The notes under the pieces were generated by a model. It was not told where the DNA came from and did not search any database. It saw only the letters and a list, made by a program, of their open reading frames with translations. The position numbers were made by a program, and so were the translations under genes. A stretch of 64,000 nucleotides of DNA from Cytidiella melzeri (lineage: Eukaryota; Basidiomycota; Agaricomycetes; Polyporales; Irpicaceae): contig JABYQR010000177.1 in the NCBI GenBank assembly GCA_022592445.1, forward strand, positions 26,537 to 90,536. The letters are read 5' to 3'. Position 1 is the stretch's first letter. Every line of letters begins with the position of its first letter. This document shows positions 25,272 to 37,404 of the stretch, one piece after another.

Positions 25272-27665
25272 ATGCTCACTCGCAGCTGGGTCGCAATCGT
25301 CTGCGGCTGTGCGGCTGCAGTCGCAGCGTACGGAGACGACAGTTATCGCTATGCAGACCAAGATGCCAACCAGGAGAGACTCCTGTACGCCGAGCTCCTG
25401 CACGACGAGCAACCTCACTGGCGTCCTCAAGACGTCGGAGAGCAGGAGCATCCATGGCCTGGTCCACCTGGAGGACACCCTGGACCGCCTCCCAGGACTC
25501 CTCCACACCGTGGCCACGGCTTTCCGCATCCCCCTCCCAAGTTCCCCGACAACACCATCTACGAGGTGTTGCAGAGCGACGATAGGTTCGTATATGCTCT
25601 TTGCCCATGCTATGGAACATATCTTTGACACACCCCTGTAGGTTCTCTCGTCTGTTCAAATTGATCAAATTTGCCGAGGACATTGCCCTCGCGCTCAACG
25701 ACCCTACCTCAAAGTACGTCCCTTCTATCCTCTGTCGTTGTTGTTGTCGCTGACCTCCTGTTCAAGTGTGACATTCTTTGCGCCTCCCGACCATGCCCTG
25801 CGTCCTCCGCCCAAGCACAAACCTAAACATGGCCACTTTGACGAGGTCGAAGCCTTCTTCGACAATGACGTCATTGAAAACGCCGACAAGTTTGAGCTGA
25901 TCGCCGCTCTCGAAGGGTTCGTCGACAACACCCTCCTCAACGACGGCGACGACAGCAACGACGATGAAGAGAAGGAACACAAGAAAAGGATCCTCAAGAA
26001 GGTCGTCTCTGCTGTCCTCAAGTACCATATCATCGGCGCCGAGCTCCGTTCCTCAGATCTCGGCAAGAACACGACCTTCCCCTCGTCCTTGACCCTCGGC
26101 GAGGGCTCTTTGGACGGCCAGGAGCTTCGTATCAGGGTAGACCAATACAAGTTGATTCCTCCAAGTCTGACAGTCAACCTTTACGCACGCATCATCTTCA
26201 CCGATGTTGAAACCAAGAATGGTACGGTTACTCACGCCTGCTGCACGGCGTGCACGACTTCGAAGCTCACCTTCACTTTCAGGGATCATCCACGTCGTAA
26301 ATCACCCACTCTTTCCGCCTCCTGCTACCTTCCAGGTTCTCTTTGGCTTCTTTGACGCCTTTTCCACCTTGGCAAGTCCAAGAAACGTGTCGCATTATGA
26401 CCATCTGCTGATATATGCTTTTAGAGCTCTGCTCTTCAGCGACTGAATCTCACAGATGCAGTTGACTGGCACTGGGACTGGAAGACCAAGACGCTCGAGG
26501 GTTCACCCGCTGTGACCTTCTTCGCTCCCACAAACAAAGCCTTTTCCTATCTCCCAAAGAAGCTCAAGTTTTTCTTGTTCTCCCCTTTCGGCGCGAAAGC
26601 CCTAAAGAAGATCTTGTCTTACCACATCGTACCGGACTATGTGTTCCACACCAGTAAGCCTAGGATGTACCGGCTCATCTCGAGTTATATGACTTATCTG
26701 GCTCCACCATAGATTGGGTGCACAACGCTACCGATGACTTCCTTCCAGCAGGGCATCGCAATGTGCCTGCTATGGTCAATGATGATCCCATGGTCTGGTT
26801 GAAGAACATTGGGTGCCCCGAAGAAGAGTTCGATTCCATCCTGGACAGGTTCGACGCGCAGGAGGGAGAGCTAGATGATATCGAGTCTCAGAAAGCGTCG
26901 TATCTCGAGCCTTCTCGTCCCGAGGCAGAAGGGTATGGATTCATTGGCGGAGAATACGAGTCTCGCTATGCGGAGCGTAAATCGTTAAAATGTGCGAAGC
27001 GCGGTGGGAGGAAGGGTTCCCGCGATTCCAAGCGCATGCGCGTAATGCGGGGACGATCACCATACCCTCCCAAGATGCCGTTCCCGGAGCCAGGTCCAGA
27101 GCATCATCCGTTCCCCCCTCCTCCACCCGGTGCTCCCCCTCACAAGCCGGGACCAGGAAAAGAGCACCACCCGCTTCCTCCTCCCCCTTCTATCCCCGGT
27201 GGTTCCCCTCCTCACCATCCTTCTCCCCCTCCTCCCCCTGGGGCTCCCCCCCACCATCCACCTGAGCATAAACGGCCTCCACGGTTGCCACACCCCAAGC
27301 CGATCTACACAGTGAACGCCACGCTCCCAACCCTCGGGTCCAACCACACATTGCACGTGCACGTAGCGCAATTCCATTCGCTTATCCCGCACAGGTATGT
27401 CACGAAGTTGTTCGTCAACCACCATTGGGTTCCCGTACCAGACGTGCCCACCCGCAACGGAGCTATCCATGTTGTGGGCAAGTTGATCAGGCCCCTTGGA
27501 CATGGCAAGCACGGTAAACACACACAGGGACCTCCACAGAAGCCTGACCAGTATAATGGAGAAGCCGCGCAGAGCTGGGACAGCGTGCTGTCGGAAGAAT
27601 CGGACATGAATGACGATTGGGAGGATTGGGAGGAGTGGTTACCTCAGTGGGCGAACGAAGATTGA
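25272..27665 (+). CDS. Secreted fasciclin (FAS1) domain protein with proline/histidine-rich linker
   Basis: Six exons (25272-25585, 25642-25713, 25767-26221, 26283-26371, 26425-26653, 26713-27665) give 703 residues. The N-terminus MLTRSWVAIVCGCAAAVAA is a signal peptide. A Pro/His-rich stretch precedes two FAS1-like modules: one from TIYEVLQSDDRFSRLFKLI through NVTFFAPPDHAL to KYHIIGAEL and INHVVN-like text, the second from FQVLFGFFDAFSTL through AVTFFAPTNKAF to LSYHIVPDYVFHT. A second, longer P/H/G-rich tract lies at about residues 440-530; the C-terminus is acidic with W-E-D-W repeats. FAS1 proteins mediate cell-surface or matrix adhesion; location outside the cell is inferred. The intron 26372-26424 begins GCAAGT (GC-AG). 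No GPI-type hydrophobic tail is seen. Confidence 0.88.
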
Positions 27666-27981
27666 GTTGCAATCGAGACGCGCTCGTCTGGTTTGGAGTG
27701 ATCACAAGTTGACTGGTTTGTAAGTGCACTCACAGCAGGTAATACCGATGTTTGCAGTATCTTTTTTTTGATTTGCTCAAGGTGTGAAAAATTCACACTG
27801 CGTATATTCTATCTTCCAGTCGCGATTGTTCGAGTTGTATTGTGTATCCCACATGTTGTGAAACCCCCAGATAGGTTTTGCTGGAATGAAACGCTTTTTG
27901 GCAGTCAACGAATGTCCCTGTCATTCCTCGCGCTGCCGTAGTTGGGCCACTTGGCTCAGTTGAAATGGTTGTCTACGTGGT
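27666..27981. other. Convergent intergenic region
   Basis: 316 bp between the stops of the fasciclin and NmrA-like genes; T-rich 3' UTR sequence only. Confidence 0.4.
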
Positions 27982-29275
27982 TTACAATTGAGAAATGATG
28001 TCCCATCTCGGAGACACACTTTTACCATCCTCGACATTCTTCAAGAAGCCCAACTGTAGCTGTGCATCATAACTGTGCTTTCTCATCCACTTCTCCAAGT
28101 TATGCGTGCCGGGATGGACACTCCTGATCCACTCCATATCTCTCTTGACGACGTCGTCCCGCCACAACGCCCACCATGCCGTAAAGTTCTCCTTCCAAGT
28201 CATGGACTTGTCTCCGAACGGACGCTCGTTGGCAACCGGCCTGTCCGTCCCCTCGAGCAGACCAGCCCACTCGTCCATGGACATGTCAACGAAGACGGCC
28301 TTTTCGCCCGAGACTGCCTTAAACGTCGACACCAGATACTCCCAGTCTACCATATCGCTGGCAACCTCGAGGTCCTTGCCCGAGGTGGCTGCGCGGTTGT
28401 CGAACGTGTATCGTGCCCAGAACCCGAGGTCCTCGAGAGCGATCATAGGCACATGGCCTTGGCCGATGGGCGAAGCAAACACATACGTCCCGTCTGGTCG
28501 TTTGTTCAAGGGACCGAACATCATCTATATAAGTCGTTGTCAGCAGGTGCAACAAGGACTGGCCCGTAGGAGACTGACGTTGCGCAACATCTGCATGTAG
28601 GGTCCGCTGGTGACGACACTCCAGGTCAGCCCTGTCTCGCTTGTGTCCGACTGCTGAGCTTGCATCCATTCAGCTACTCTGCCCTTCCCGTCTAGGTGCC
28701 AGTTCTAAGTCTGCTCACATGAGGAGATACATAGAAACACCTACCGTAATGTCCGCAGTGATATTTTTCGTCGTAGTTGCCTTTCTGTAGTAAGATACGT
28801 AGTGTTAGATACATCATATTTGTCTCGGTAGACATCTTGATAAAGCGTACCTTGAGACCATAGTCTAGGTTACTCCAAATGTAGTGGCGCAACGACTTGG
28901 TCTGTTTCGCTATCTCAAAAATACGCACCCCCGCGTGTAACTCCTTTTGTTCTCCAACTGTGAAGCCATCGGTGTTGACCCATGCTCCGTAACAGCCCTG
29001 CAGAGCAGCCCTGACAACATCATAATTGTCGAACGCGCCTAATCACGAGCGATGTCAATGATAAAATGGGTCACTTGAACAAGCCTCTCACCTTTGACAA
29101 GCTCACAGCCTTTTGTTGCAAGCTCTTGGGCACGATAACCGGATGGATCACGCGTCAAAGCGCGAACAGTGTATGGCGAGGGCTTTCCGTCGCCAGAAGG
29201 AGCCAGGAGACTGTCGATGACAGCTAAGCCTTGGGCACCGGTCGCACCGATGACGAGAATGAGTTTTGTGGACAT
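27982..29275 (-). CDS. NmrA-like family NAD(P)-binding protein
   Basis: Five exons (29275-29092, 29038-28851, 28784-28745, 28691-28579, 28524-27982) give 355 residues. The start MSTKLILVIGATGAQG carries the GxxGxxG dinucleotide-binding motif of a Rossmann fold. Further family text: HYIWSNLDYG, HYDGKGRVAEWM, WSVVTSGPYMQML, MFGPLNKRPDGTYVFASPIG and the HVPMIALEDLGF block. This is an atypical short-chain dehydrogenase group related to NmrA/HSCARG; members act as redox sensors or reductases, and the target here is unknown. No Ser-Tyr-Lys catalytic triad was noted. The ATG at 29275 fits the family better than the frame's 13-codon upstream extension. Confidence 0.9.
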
Positions 29276-30335
29276 GCTGTACTGAGAGGAGGAATGTGCT
29301 TGAATGAATACCATTGTCGGCCGAGGAAAACAGGCTTATATCGAACTTCGGCTACGGCCAAGCAAGACTATGTTGGTCAGTTGCAAGCCCGGCTGACGAT
29401 GAGCGCTTACAAGTATGACATTGGCACGGGCATGTACTTCGGGGAGCGAAAGACGGCCTCGGCGACAACATAATCGTCGGCTTCGTGAGAACACTGGACT
29501 CCTAGAGAGTAGGCTGGTCCCTAGCCGTCCGCAAGCTTGCATGTCCTTTGCCTGTCTCGGTCGACGCGTGGGGCAGCTTGCGACCGGACTAGCTAGCGAG
29601 TCTACCTAGAGAGACCAAGAAGGAGTTGGTCGATCAGTTGAATACTAAAGCGGTCTCCTGGCCTTGATAGGTAACCCCGGACCACGCAAGCCTAGTGAGG
29701 AACAGCGGAACGATCGAATGAATTCAACAACAGCATAAAACGTGCAGTGATACATGAGCAGTTTGCGCAACAGAGAGTCCAGGTCCATAGTCAACACGAT
29801 GACCGAAGTGGTGGGAGCGCGAGTAGGACGATTGGCTCCAGGCGGCCCGGGTGAAACAGAGAACATGGAGAATAGAAGAAACACCGGTCAAAGAGAAATA
29901 TGGGGTACTCGAGTGTTACACGTACCACGCAATGATACTTGCCAATCGTCCAAAATACGAGCGAGGGAGACGCCGAGGCGCAAACCGAGAGCCGGTGCAC
30001 CTCTCCCACCGCCCTCCCGCCACCCACGCGCGCACATGATAATGTCAATATTCTGCGGATTCAATCAGCAGTATGTTAAAACCAAGATCAAGCAGAAAAC
30101 ACCGCGAAGATGCCCTATGGTCGGCTTCATACTCTCTTTCGTCACGTCACGGATGAGGGGCTTCTTGATACCATCCCTTTCGAGGTCAATGGCGCACCCA
30201 CTCACTCACCCGCCAGGCAGCTTCATGTTTGCTTCTGTTGTCAACTTCGTTCCCGTGGTATATTCTCTCTGTGTAAGTCAGCCTCGAAGTGGCTACCCTG
30301 GACACGAACATGCAGACCATTGGATCATCTTGTAT

Positions 30336-30885
30336 CTTCGCCCGTAGGCTAATGCTTATCATCCCCGTGTGTTTCTCGCATAGAACGCATCAACACCTAA
30401 CTCGATGGAGTGCAAATAAACGTACCTTGTTCCCATTTTCCTAGTCTCAATCTTCGCTCGTAGGCTAGTTAATGACGAGGGTATCAGCATCGAACGTGAG
30501 CGAAAAGCGAAGAACCTACACTGTCTTGAGTCCTTGGTTGCTTTGTCGTGTATCTTTGCCCGTAGTGCTTTCCACAATCATAGACAGAGAGCATCAGCGC
30601 CGACATTTTGCAAGAGCGAACGACATACGTCATTTGGTATATATTTTCTTGTTGCTTCACCTGTAGGCTGAGGTTTCATTCTAGACTACGATGATAACAC
30701 CAACACTGAGCGAGAAGCGGATGACATTCAATTTCATGTCAATGGCCGTAGTTATCTTGTGTTTGCCCGTAGGCTTTTATTTCACTCTTCTTCGTCGCCA
30801 CCCGTGGATCAGCACCAATGGTAACCGAAGTGCACATCACGTACTTTTTCCATTCATCTTCATCATGAGTCTTCGCCCGCAGACT
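30336..30885 (+). repeat. Diverged tandem repeat, unit about 107 bp, six boundary motifs
   Basis: A box close to cTTCGCCCGTAGgct recurs at 30336, 30452, 30553, 30654, 30762 and 30871, spaced 116, 101, 101, 108 and 109 bp. Between boxes a second, weaker block recurs (forms of aGCATCAnCnCCgA and GAGCGAnAAGCG). Copies have diverged strongly, so no copy is exact. Each box resembles a pyrimidine-rich 3' splice site (…cccgtag). Origin and function unknown. Confidence 0.6.
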
Positions 30886-31560
30886 TCCATTGCTGTGTTT
30901 TGTTTAAACGTGAAAGGGTCTGTGACAACGAGAACAATGGTGGTCGAGAATTGAGGCATACCATATATATTGCTGTCTTCATGGTTGCATATATCTTGCC
31001 TCGCTTGTTCAGGCACATTTCTATCATATCGTCTGCATGAAATCAAAATTGGTACCCTAGCACTTGAAAGTATGTGAGCATGAATCCTCACGACGACCGA
31101 ACAGCGAAGCTCTTGAGACAGCCCAATCACCCGCGGCGCTGACTTGACTTCTTCGCGTTCCCTCTTTCTTCCAATCTCTTGTAGCATGAGCTTGGTGCGT
31201 CTTCTTCTTTGCCGATGTTGACCTTGGACTTGTGCAAGAAGACATGTCAGCCTCTGACATACGAAGCAGCAGAAAGTTGAGATACCATTAATTTATAGTA
31301 CGGTGACGGGTTCAGCAGCGAACAGGATAGAGCGCGGCGAAGGTGGAGAAGGAGGGAAGCGGAAGGCAAGAGACTCACGAGAGTACTGGGAGTGGAGTGA
31401 CCTGTTCTTCTAGTGGAGACCTGGTGGTAATTATCAGTGGTGGGAAGAGGAGTGGGGAAGGACGGGGTGAGTAGGAAGAGCCTTAAGACGACCAGACGAA
31501 CATAGTCCATAAAAGGCAGTAAGAAGTTCAACATGAGGCTGACAATGGCACGGATCGTCC

Positions 31561-31580
31561 GGGCGGGCGGGCGGGCGGGC
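31561..31580 (+). repeat. (GGGC)5 run, G-quadruplex-capable
   Basis: Five consecutive GGGC units with single-C loops, directly visible; such a run can form a four-stranded G-quadruplex. It lies about 140 bp beyond the stop codon of SEC3. Confidence 0.7.
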
Positions 31581-31721
31581 AGCGCAGTCATACTGTGGGC
31601 AACGCGACAGCGATTCCGTATATCCACTAGCTTGCTCACCGCAGTGCTTGTATTGCAGTATGAATTCCTGATGCTGTACAAATGAGTGAATAATAAGATT
31701 GAATAGGTTGTTCATGCAATT

Positions 31722-34700
31722 CTACGACGTTACGCGCTGCCTCTTGAACGCCGCTTCGACGTCCGCTGGTGAATACTCTAGAGCGACACCCGTTGACCCG
31801 TAGCATTGACCAATCCGCTTGTTGAAGTAATCCGTCATTCGGAGTAGCTCCTCTTCACAAGCCTTCCATACGCCGACGAGCACCGTTCCTGGTGCAATGC
31901 CTGTGCTTGAGCTAGCCTCTTTCGTCGTGGCCGTTTCGGACGCCTCGTCGAAATGTTTCTCGACCCTTTTGAAGAGGGTTTCGACAAGCTTTCGTACGTC
32001 TTTCGCATTATACTCCTTAACGACTTTCTTCAAAGCAGATTTAGAGTAAGAGCTTTTTGACGCGACTTCTGTAGGCGCAGTGGTTTTGAGAATGCGTTCC
32101 ACTCCCTCGAAGTAATCCTAGAACACAGTTAGCCAGGCATCAGCTGTGAGTAGATTTGCCGTACTATAAGCTTAGCAAACGGCCTCCTAAGGACAAGCTT
32201 CACATAAGCAGTAAGGTTCTCGTCGTAAATAGCTTGGGCGCTCTGAAGGAAGATCGCAACGGAGCCGAGATTCAGTTGAGACATTTCGGCCACGAAGTGG
32301 TGCATGTTTTCTGTTGTGGACAAAGATTGTCAATAGGAGCTGGAAACACGCTGAAGGATGGCTTGTACTAACCAATAAGGATAACGTGGTAGTTGAGTTG
32401 TCCTTTATCTTCACCTTCCCCATCCATCTTAGCCATTTGTTTGAGCGCCGAGAACATGGCTTGCACAATTTTGTCGTAGGAAGCGTCAGCTACTTGACGT
32501 ATTTCAAGTGTGTCTGCACCAATGAGCTGAGTCTCGACACGTCCAACGTAAGTCGGAAAGTATTTGATGAATTGAGCGGGGCCGCTACGCTTCTTGCTCG
32601 TTAACTTCGTTTCCTCCACAGACTTGATCTGCTCGCTCTGTGTGCATATCGACGTTAGTGGGACGGAGTAATTTTTTGAACAGGAATACGTACGACGTGC
32701 CGCTCAAAAAGACCTTTCATTCTTGAGTGCTGTTTGTCGAGAACTTCATGGAAGAACGTGTTGCCCCTCTCCTCAGCGTCCGCCAAGAACTTCTCGACAC
32801 AAGCGATCATTCCAATTACCTGCCTAAAACAAATCTTCGGTATTGCTATGTGATGAATAGCAGTCTGCCCACTCACAGTTGATCTTTCGCAAGAGTGACG
32901 TCCAGCCATGTTTTCAGCTCTGCCGGCAGGAAACCAAAGATAAGATCCATGGCTCCTCGTACCAATTTCATCGTCGCTTGGCTAAGTCCGCCAACTCGCG
33001 ACGCTTGACGCCTAAAATAATTCTCCATGCCCATATAGTCCGCAAACGTCAGTGCAGCGTCATTTATTTGTAGGAAATCAGCGATAAAATCCTCTTCTCC
33101 GTAGACCATTGGTGCTATTCGCTCAAGAGCGAGTCCAAAAGCCTTTCATGGTCAGTAAGCACAAGTTTGAGCGCAAAAATAGATATTGACTACTTACATC
33201 CGCGGCACTCATGTCACCATCTGTCGCGCCCTTACGCTCCTTACGATCTAGAGGAGAGCGCACAATCGTACCGGCGCGGCGCACTCCAGCAGCAGCACGC
33301 CCAGTGGCAGATGGGGAAGTAACTGCTGTAAAACCTACAGAACTTCAGCCATGGGTAACCCATGAGCAAAAAACTCAACTCACCATCACCATCCTCGTCG
33401 GTCTTGTGTTTCACCAAGCCAGTGCAGGCAGACAAGAACGCCTTGATCTGGGTACTATGTAAACTGCTGGCGGCCGAGAAGTAGGCCTGAATGGTCAGAA
33501 GATATCAGTTGATGCCCACGAGTAGTGGGAGAATACATCCATACGTACTGCACAAAGTTTGCCATACATGCTCTCATCCATCTCTTTCAAATACAGCATA
33601 AGGCCAGCATATCGTCCCAGGTAGTTCTCCAAAGGCTTGTGGGATGCTATCGAAGGTTTCCCTCGCACAGCTTTGATTATACCGTCGTTGTCTCCAAGAA
33701 GTAATTTTGACTAAATGATATCAGTTTATAAGATGAAGGCCTATCAGGAACACTAATGTCCGCTTACCTGAGCTGTGAACATGATGGAAAGGAAATCGTG
33801 CAGACGCTTGCAGAACTGGCTGTTGTATGTACGATACTCTTCCAAACGCTCCATGGTAGCAGCCATATCTGGATACTATTCGTCAAACCTCTCGATTCAG
33901 CTTATAGACTACGTACCTCGGTCTCGCCCCGCTTGCAATGCCTTGTAAAGCTGAGCAGCAGCTCCTTCAAGTTTTTCGACACCTTTTTCCATGGACTCCT
34001 GTGTCAGGGTTAGAAGTGAATCGCGATCAACTTGGACAGTTTGCTAAAAGTTGAGTCAGCCCGAAAACGCCAATATGTGACAGCAAATCTGGTTTACCAA
34101 TAGTTCCTCCAGTTCACCAAGCAATGCACGCTGGTTTTGTGTCTGCACCTGTAGACCACGGTCTTGAGATTGAATGTATGTGATGTCGTCGCTGACCGCC
34201 TGTTCCAAAACAAAACGTCAAATCGCATGCTTCCACTCACACCTCTTTCTCTCACATTAAGATGAATCTTGTAGGAGGATATCACACTGTCCATGCTGTC
34301 TAGTTCCGTCAACGCGTCGTCCAGGTATTTTAGCACAACATTCACCCGATCATCAGATTCAATGAACGAATGTATGTTCGCCTATATGCGCAGTGAGCTG
34401 TGATGCATTTCTTAGCTAAGAAATATATACCTACCTTTTCCAAAGCCATTAGTTCACCTAGTAAACGAGACTCGATTTGATCCGCTGTGCCCCGTCCAGT
34501 AGCAAACAGTTCTCCACTGGCCCACTCGTACCCTTCCAGCATCTCTTCAACGCTATCAAGCATGGCTTGCGCTGTCTCTTCAGCTACCTCGCCCTCCCCA
34601 TCACCTTCGTCGAAGTCATCCCGCAGTAACGTGTCTCCGGACAGTAACCGATCCAAGATTGCCTGATTCGCGGGGTCAAAGAAAGAGACCCTTGTATTCG

Positions 34701-36131
34701 GTTCGCGACGAATTTGCGAAGGGGCCTGCGAGACACTTGTTACGGAACTGATATTACGTGAGCGTGCAGAGGGGGCAGGAGACGCAGATAAATTCGCTGG
34801 GCGAGGGGTATCAAGGCTCGAAATTGCTGTCAACGGATATGCTGACACTGGTGAGGGTACTGTTAGGGATGGTGACAATGACGAGGAGGATTGTACAGGG
34901 ACCTCCAGAGATGAAGACGAGGCCCCTGAAATGCCATTTGAACGTCTAAAGGACGACAGAAGTACCGTTGTAGGTGTAATGGGGGCTATCGATGCAGAAG
35001 CTGAGGACAATGAAGTCGATGAAGAGTTTGCGATACTATTATCGGGCGCTCCGGGCAGAGCAATCGCAGGGATCGGCGGCGACGAGTCTGTAGCAGCAGA
35101 ACTTCGGGCGTTAGAGGGGCGTCTTGCTCGCCCAGGCCGTAATGCTAAGGGTACAGCTTGCTGGCTTTGGGATGATGGGGTAGAGGGTCGCAGACGGGAT
35201 ACCGGCGTTGAGGAGCGTTCTGATACTGCGGCGGCTGTATAAGCCTGTGAGGGATCTACGGAATCTGGCCGCCGGGTGGGCGAAGGCACTCGTCGGGGAC
35301 GTGATGCAGGGCGAGGGGCGGGTGCAATGGCAGGGACAGGTGCAGATGAAGCGAGCTGTGAGAGTTGCGAGCTTCGACCTTGAGAGGAGTCAGCAGCAGA
35401 ATTTCCATTTGTGTTAATTCTTCGAGGTGTAGCGGCGGGAACTGGTACGCCACTGGGAGGTGTAGGTGCTCGTTCCATGCGCATGAAGGCGGCCTGCTGC
35501 TGCTGCTTCTGAGGAGGAGGAGCAGGCCTAGAGGCTTCAAGCTGGTCATTCCAATGTGTACGGGTTGTCTTGTGGCGGAATTACTCACACGGTTGACCGT
35601 CTGGATCTCGCACACCAACAATCTTGAGAGGAGCACCATTCGTTGTAGAGCGATGAAGTCGTATGAGGGCCACCGCAAAGTTAGCCTGGTCTCGTTCGTC
35701 CTCTGTCTGCCATTTGTACGTCCTTGCTAAGGTGACGCTGAGTGCTAGAGGCTATGATAGAAATGAACGGTACAGCGGCATGCTATTAGTGCGAGACGTA
35801 CATTTACCACTTCAACTCCCCTCAGGTCACAAATTTTCCATGTCTTCCCGACGGAGAATGAGCCATTGGAGTTCAGCTTGGACTTATGAATAGATCCACC
35901 TCCATCGCTAGATCCTGAAGCTGCGGTTTATTGCGGTTCCCATAACATGCTCGTATCCAAGCCATACATACTGGCTATGATGATGTATCTTGGTTTCTTT
36001 CCGCCTTCCTCAGGAGAGACTTCTTCCCAAATCTTTACATGCGCGACGTATGTCTCTTGGTGCCCGTTGGAGGTCAGCTTGTTGAATACCGAGGATATGA
36101 TCCTCTGACGAACGGAAGCATAATCCGCCAT
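31722..36131 (-). CDS. SEC3: Exocyst complex component Sec3
   Basis: Many-exon gene read from 36131. First exons: 36131-35972, 35914-35802, 35751-35589, about 35534-34435, 34381-34256, 34199-34098; the rest follow in similar short exons to the stop at 31722. The N-terminal part (MADYASVRQRIISSVFNKL, then SFSVGKTWKICDLRGVEVVN and WQTEDERDQANF) is the PH-like domain by which Sec3 binds PI(4,5)P2 and Rho GTPases. A long Ser/Pro-rich linker and coiled-coil segments follow; the C-terminal half is helical, with blocks such as RRMTGLF-like LFERHV, ENMHHFVAEMSQLN and NAKDVRKLVETLFKRVEKHF. Sec3 marks exocytic sites at the plasma membrane and tethers secretory vesicles. The junction near 35588/35534 uses an AAG acceptor and is less sure. 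Diverges from the uL15m gene. Confidence 0.93.
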
Positions 36132-36374
36132 AATTCCTTGGTGTAATGCACTAGAAATATGAGCTCAAGGTTCGCTACAAGCAGCTGAAAGGGTCAAGCC
36201 GAGTTGCCTGGGTGAATCTATCGCCTACTGTGCGTAGGACAAGTGGTTGTGTAGGTACAAGTGAGGTCAGCAGTTTAGCCGCCAGACGCGAACTTGCCAC
36301 CGACTTCCAAAGAATCCGAGTCGGTGTTCTCCTCACACTCATAACGTTGCTCGTCGCTCTTTTCTACCACCACC
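36132..36374. promoter_or_regulatory. Compact divergent promoter of SEC3 and the uL15m gene
   Basis: 243 bp between two divergent start codons; C/T-rich toward the uL15m start. No known box recognised. Confidence 0.5.
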
Positions 36375-37333
36375 ATGGCATCTCTGCCGCGTTTCAGGGC
36401 TGCTTCAACCAAAATACATCTGTTCAACCTTTCACCAGCTCGTGGGTCCCAGCACAATGTCTGTCACTGACACCGCGCCTGTCTTCACTGTGCTCACCTT
36501 CCGTCGTATAACCACAGCAAAAGCGTTTGGGTCGTGGTCAAGGCTCAGGTCGCGGTGGTACTTCAGGACGGGGTCACAAGGGCCAAAAAGCAAGGGCTGG
36601 CAATGGCAAACCGAAACCTGGGTTCGAGGGTGGCCAGACCGCGATTACGAAGTTGTTCCCTAAGAAAGGCTTTGTGAATCCGTATGTCGCCCTCCTCACT
36701 AGCTATCTTGACTCGCTACTGAAGATGGAAATTTGCAGAAACACGAAGGTCTTTGCAGCAGTCAACTTGAATAGAATACAGTCATGGATAGACCAAGGTA
36801 GACTACAGTCGTCACCGGAAAATCCCATAACTGCTCGGGAACTTCTATTGAGCGGATGTATACACGACGCGAAGGACGGCATAAAACTCCTTGGAGATGT
36901 GAGTGCTACGTAGTCATTTTACGAAAGACTTCAATTCCGTGTATGTAGGGTGCAGACCAGCTCAAGACACCTATCCACATCACACCAGCTAGAGCATCCA
37001 GAAGTGCCATCAGGGCGGTCGAGAAACTGGGTGGCACGGTCTTCTGCAAATACTATAATGAACTTGCTTTACGGGATTGCTTGAAGGGACGCACCGACCG
37101 CACGGAAGCTGCTCCAGTGAGGCAGACGGATGTTGGTAAGGAGCTCCATGTGATATATATCCTTCGCCTTTACTCACAAACGTCTAGCGTGGTACACGGA
37201 GTGGAACAACAGAGGCTACCTCTCACCTCAGGCTTTGGCAAGAATGCCTCCTGCCATCATGGACGCTCGCTGGAAAGAGCTGTCGAAGCAACTGCTCGTT
37301 TACAAGGCACAGCAGTTCGACCGTCAGAAGTAG
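36375..37333 (+). CDS. MRPL10: Mitochondrial large-subunit ribosomal protein uL15m (MRPL10-type)
   Basis: Five exons (36375-36458, 36518-36681, 36739-36898, 36949-37135, 37188-37333) give 246 residues. A basic N-terminus ([17 protein letters not shown]) suits a mitochondrial presequence. The L15 signature follows: [10 protein letters not shown], then [18 protein letters not shown] and GFEGGQT. The later text ([20 protein letters not shown] and the [14 protein letters not shown] tail) is the mitochondrial-type extension. The protein belongs to the mitoribosome large subunit. The first intron (36459-36517) begins GTCTGT, a weak donor, but it is the only one that restores the conserved join. Confidence 0.93.
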
Positions 37334-37404
37334 ACAGATTGAGATTATTCTTTCATAACGCGCCATAATATTCCAGCTCATGAGTAGATCTACTGACATC
37401 AATG

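Larger units (their letters stand above)
29276..31721. other. Gene-free stretch with repeats
   Basis: 2.4 kb without a supported gene. It holds a diverged tandem repeat (30336-30885) and a (GGGC)5 run (31561-31580), listed separately. Open frames here are short or low in coding character. Confidence 0.5.

Noticed and set aside
30336..30885. CRISPR-like array.
   Set aside because: The genome is fungal, repeats are diverged and their spacing varies; no cas genes are present.
31247..31681. A 144-codon minus-strand frame beyond SEC3.
   Set aside because: Low-complexity composition, contains the GGGC run, no domain and no plausible partner exons.
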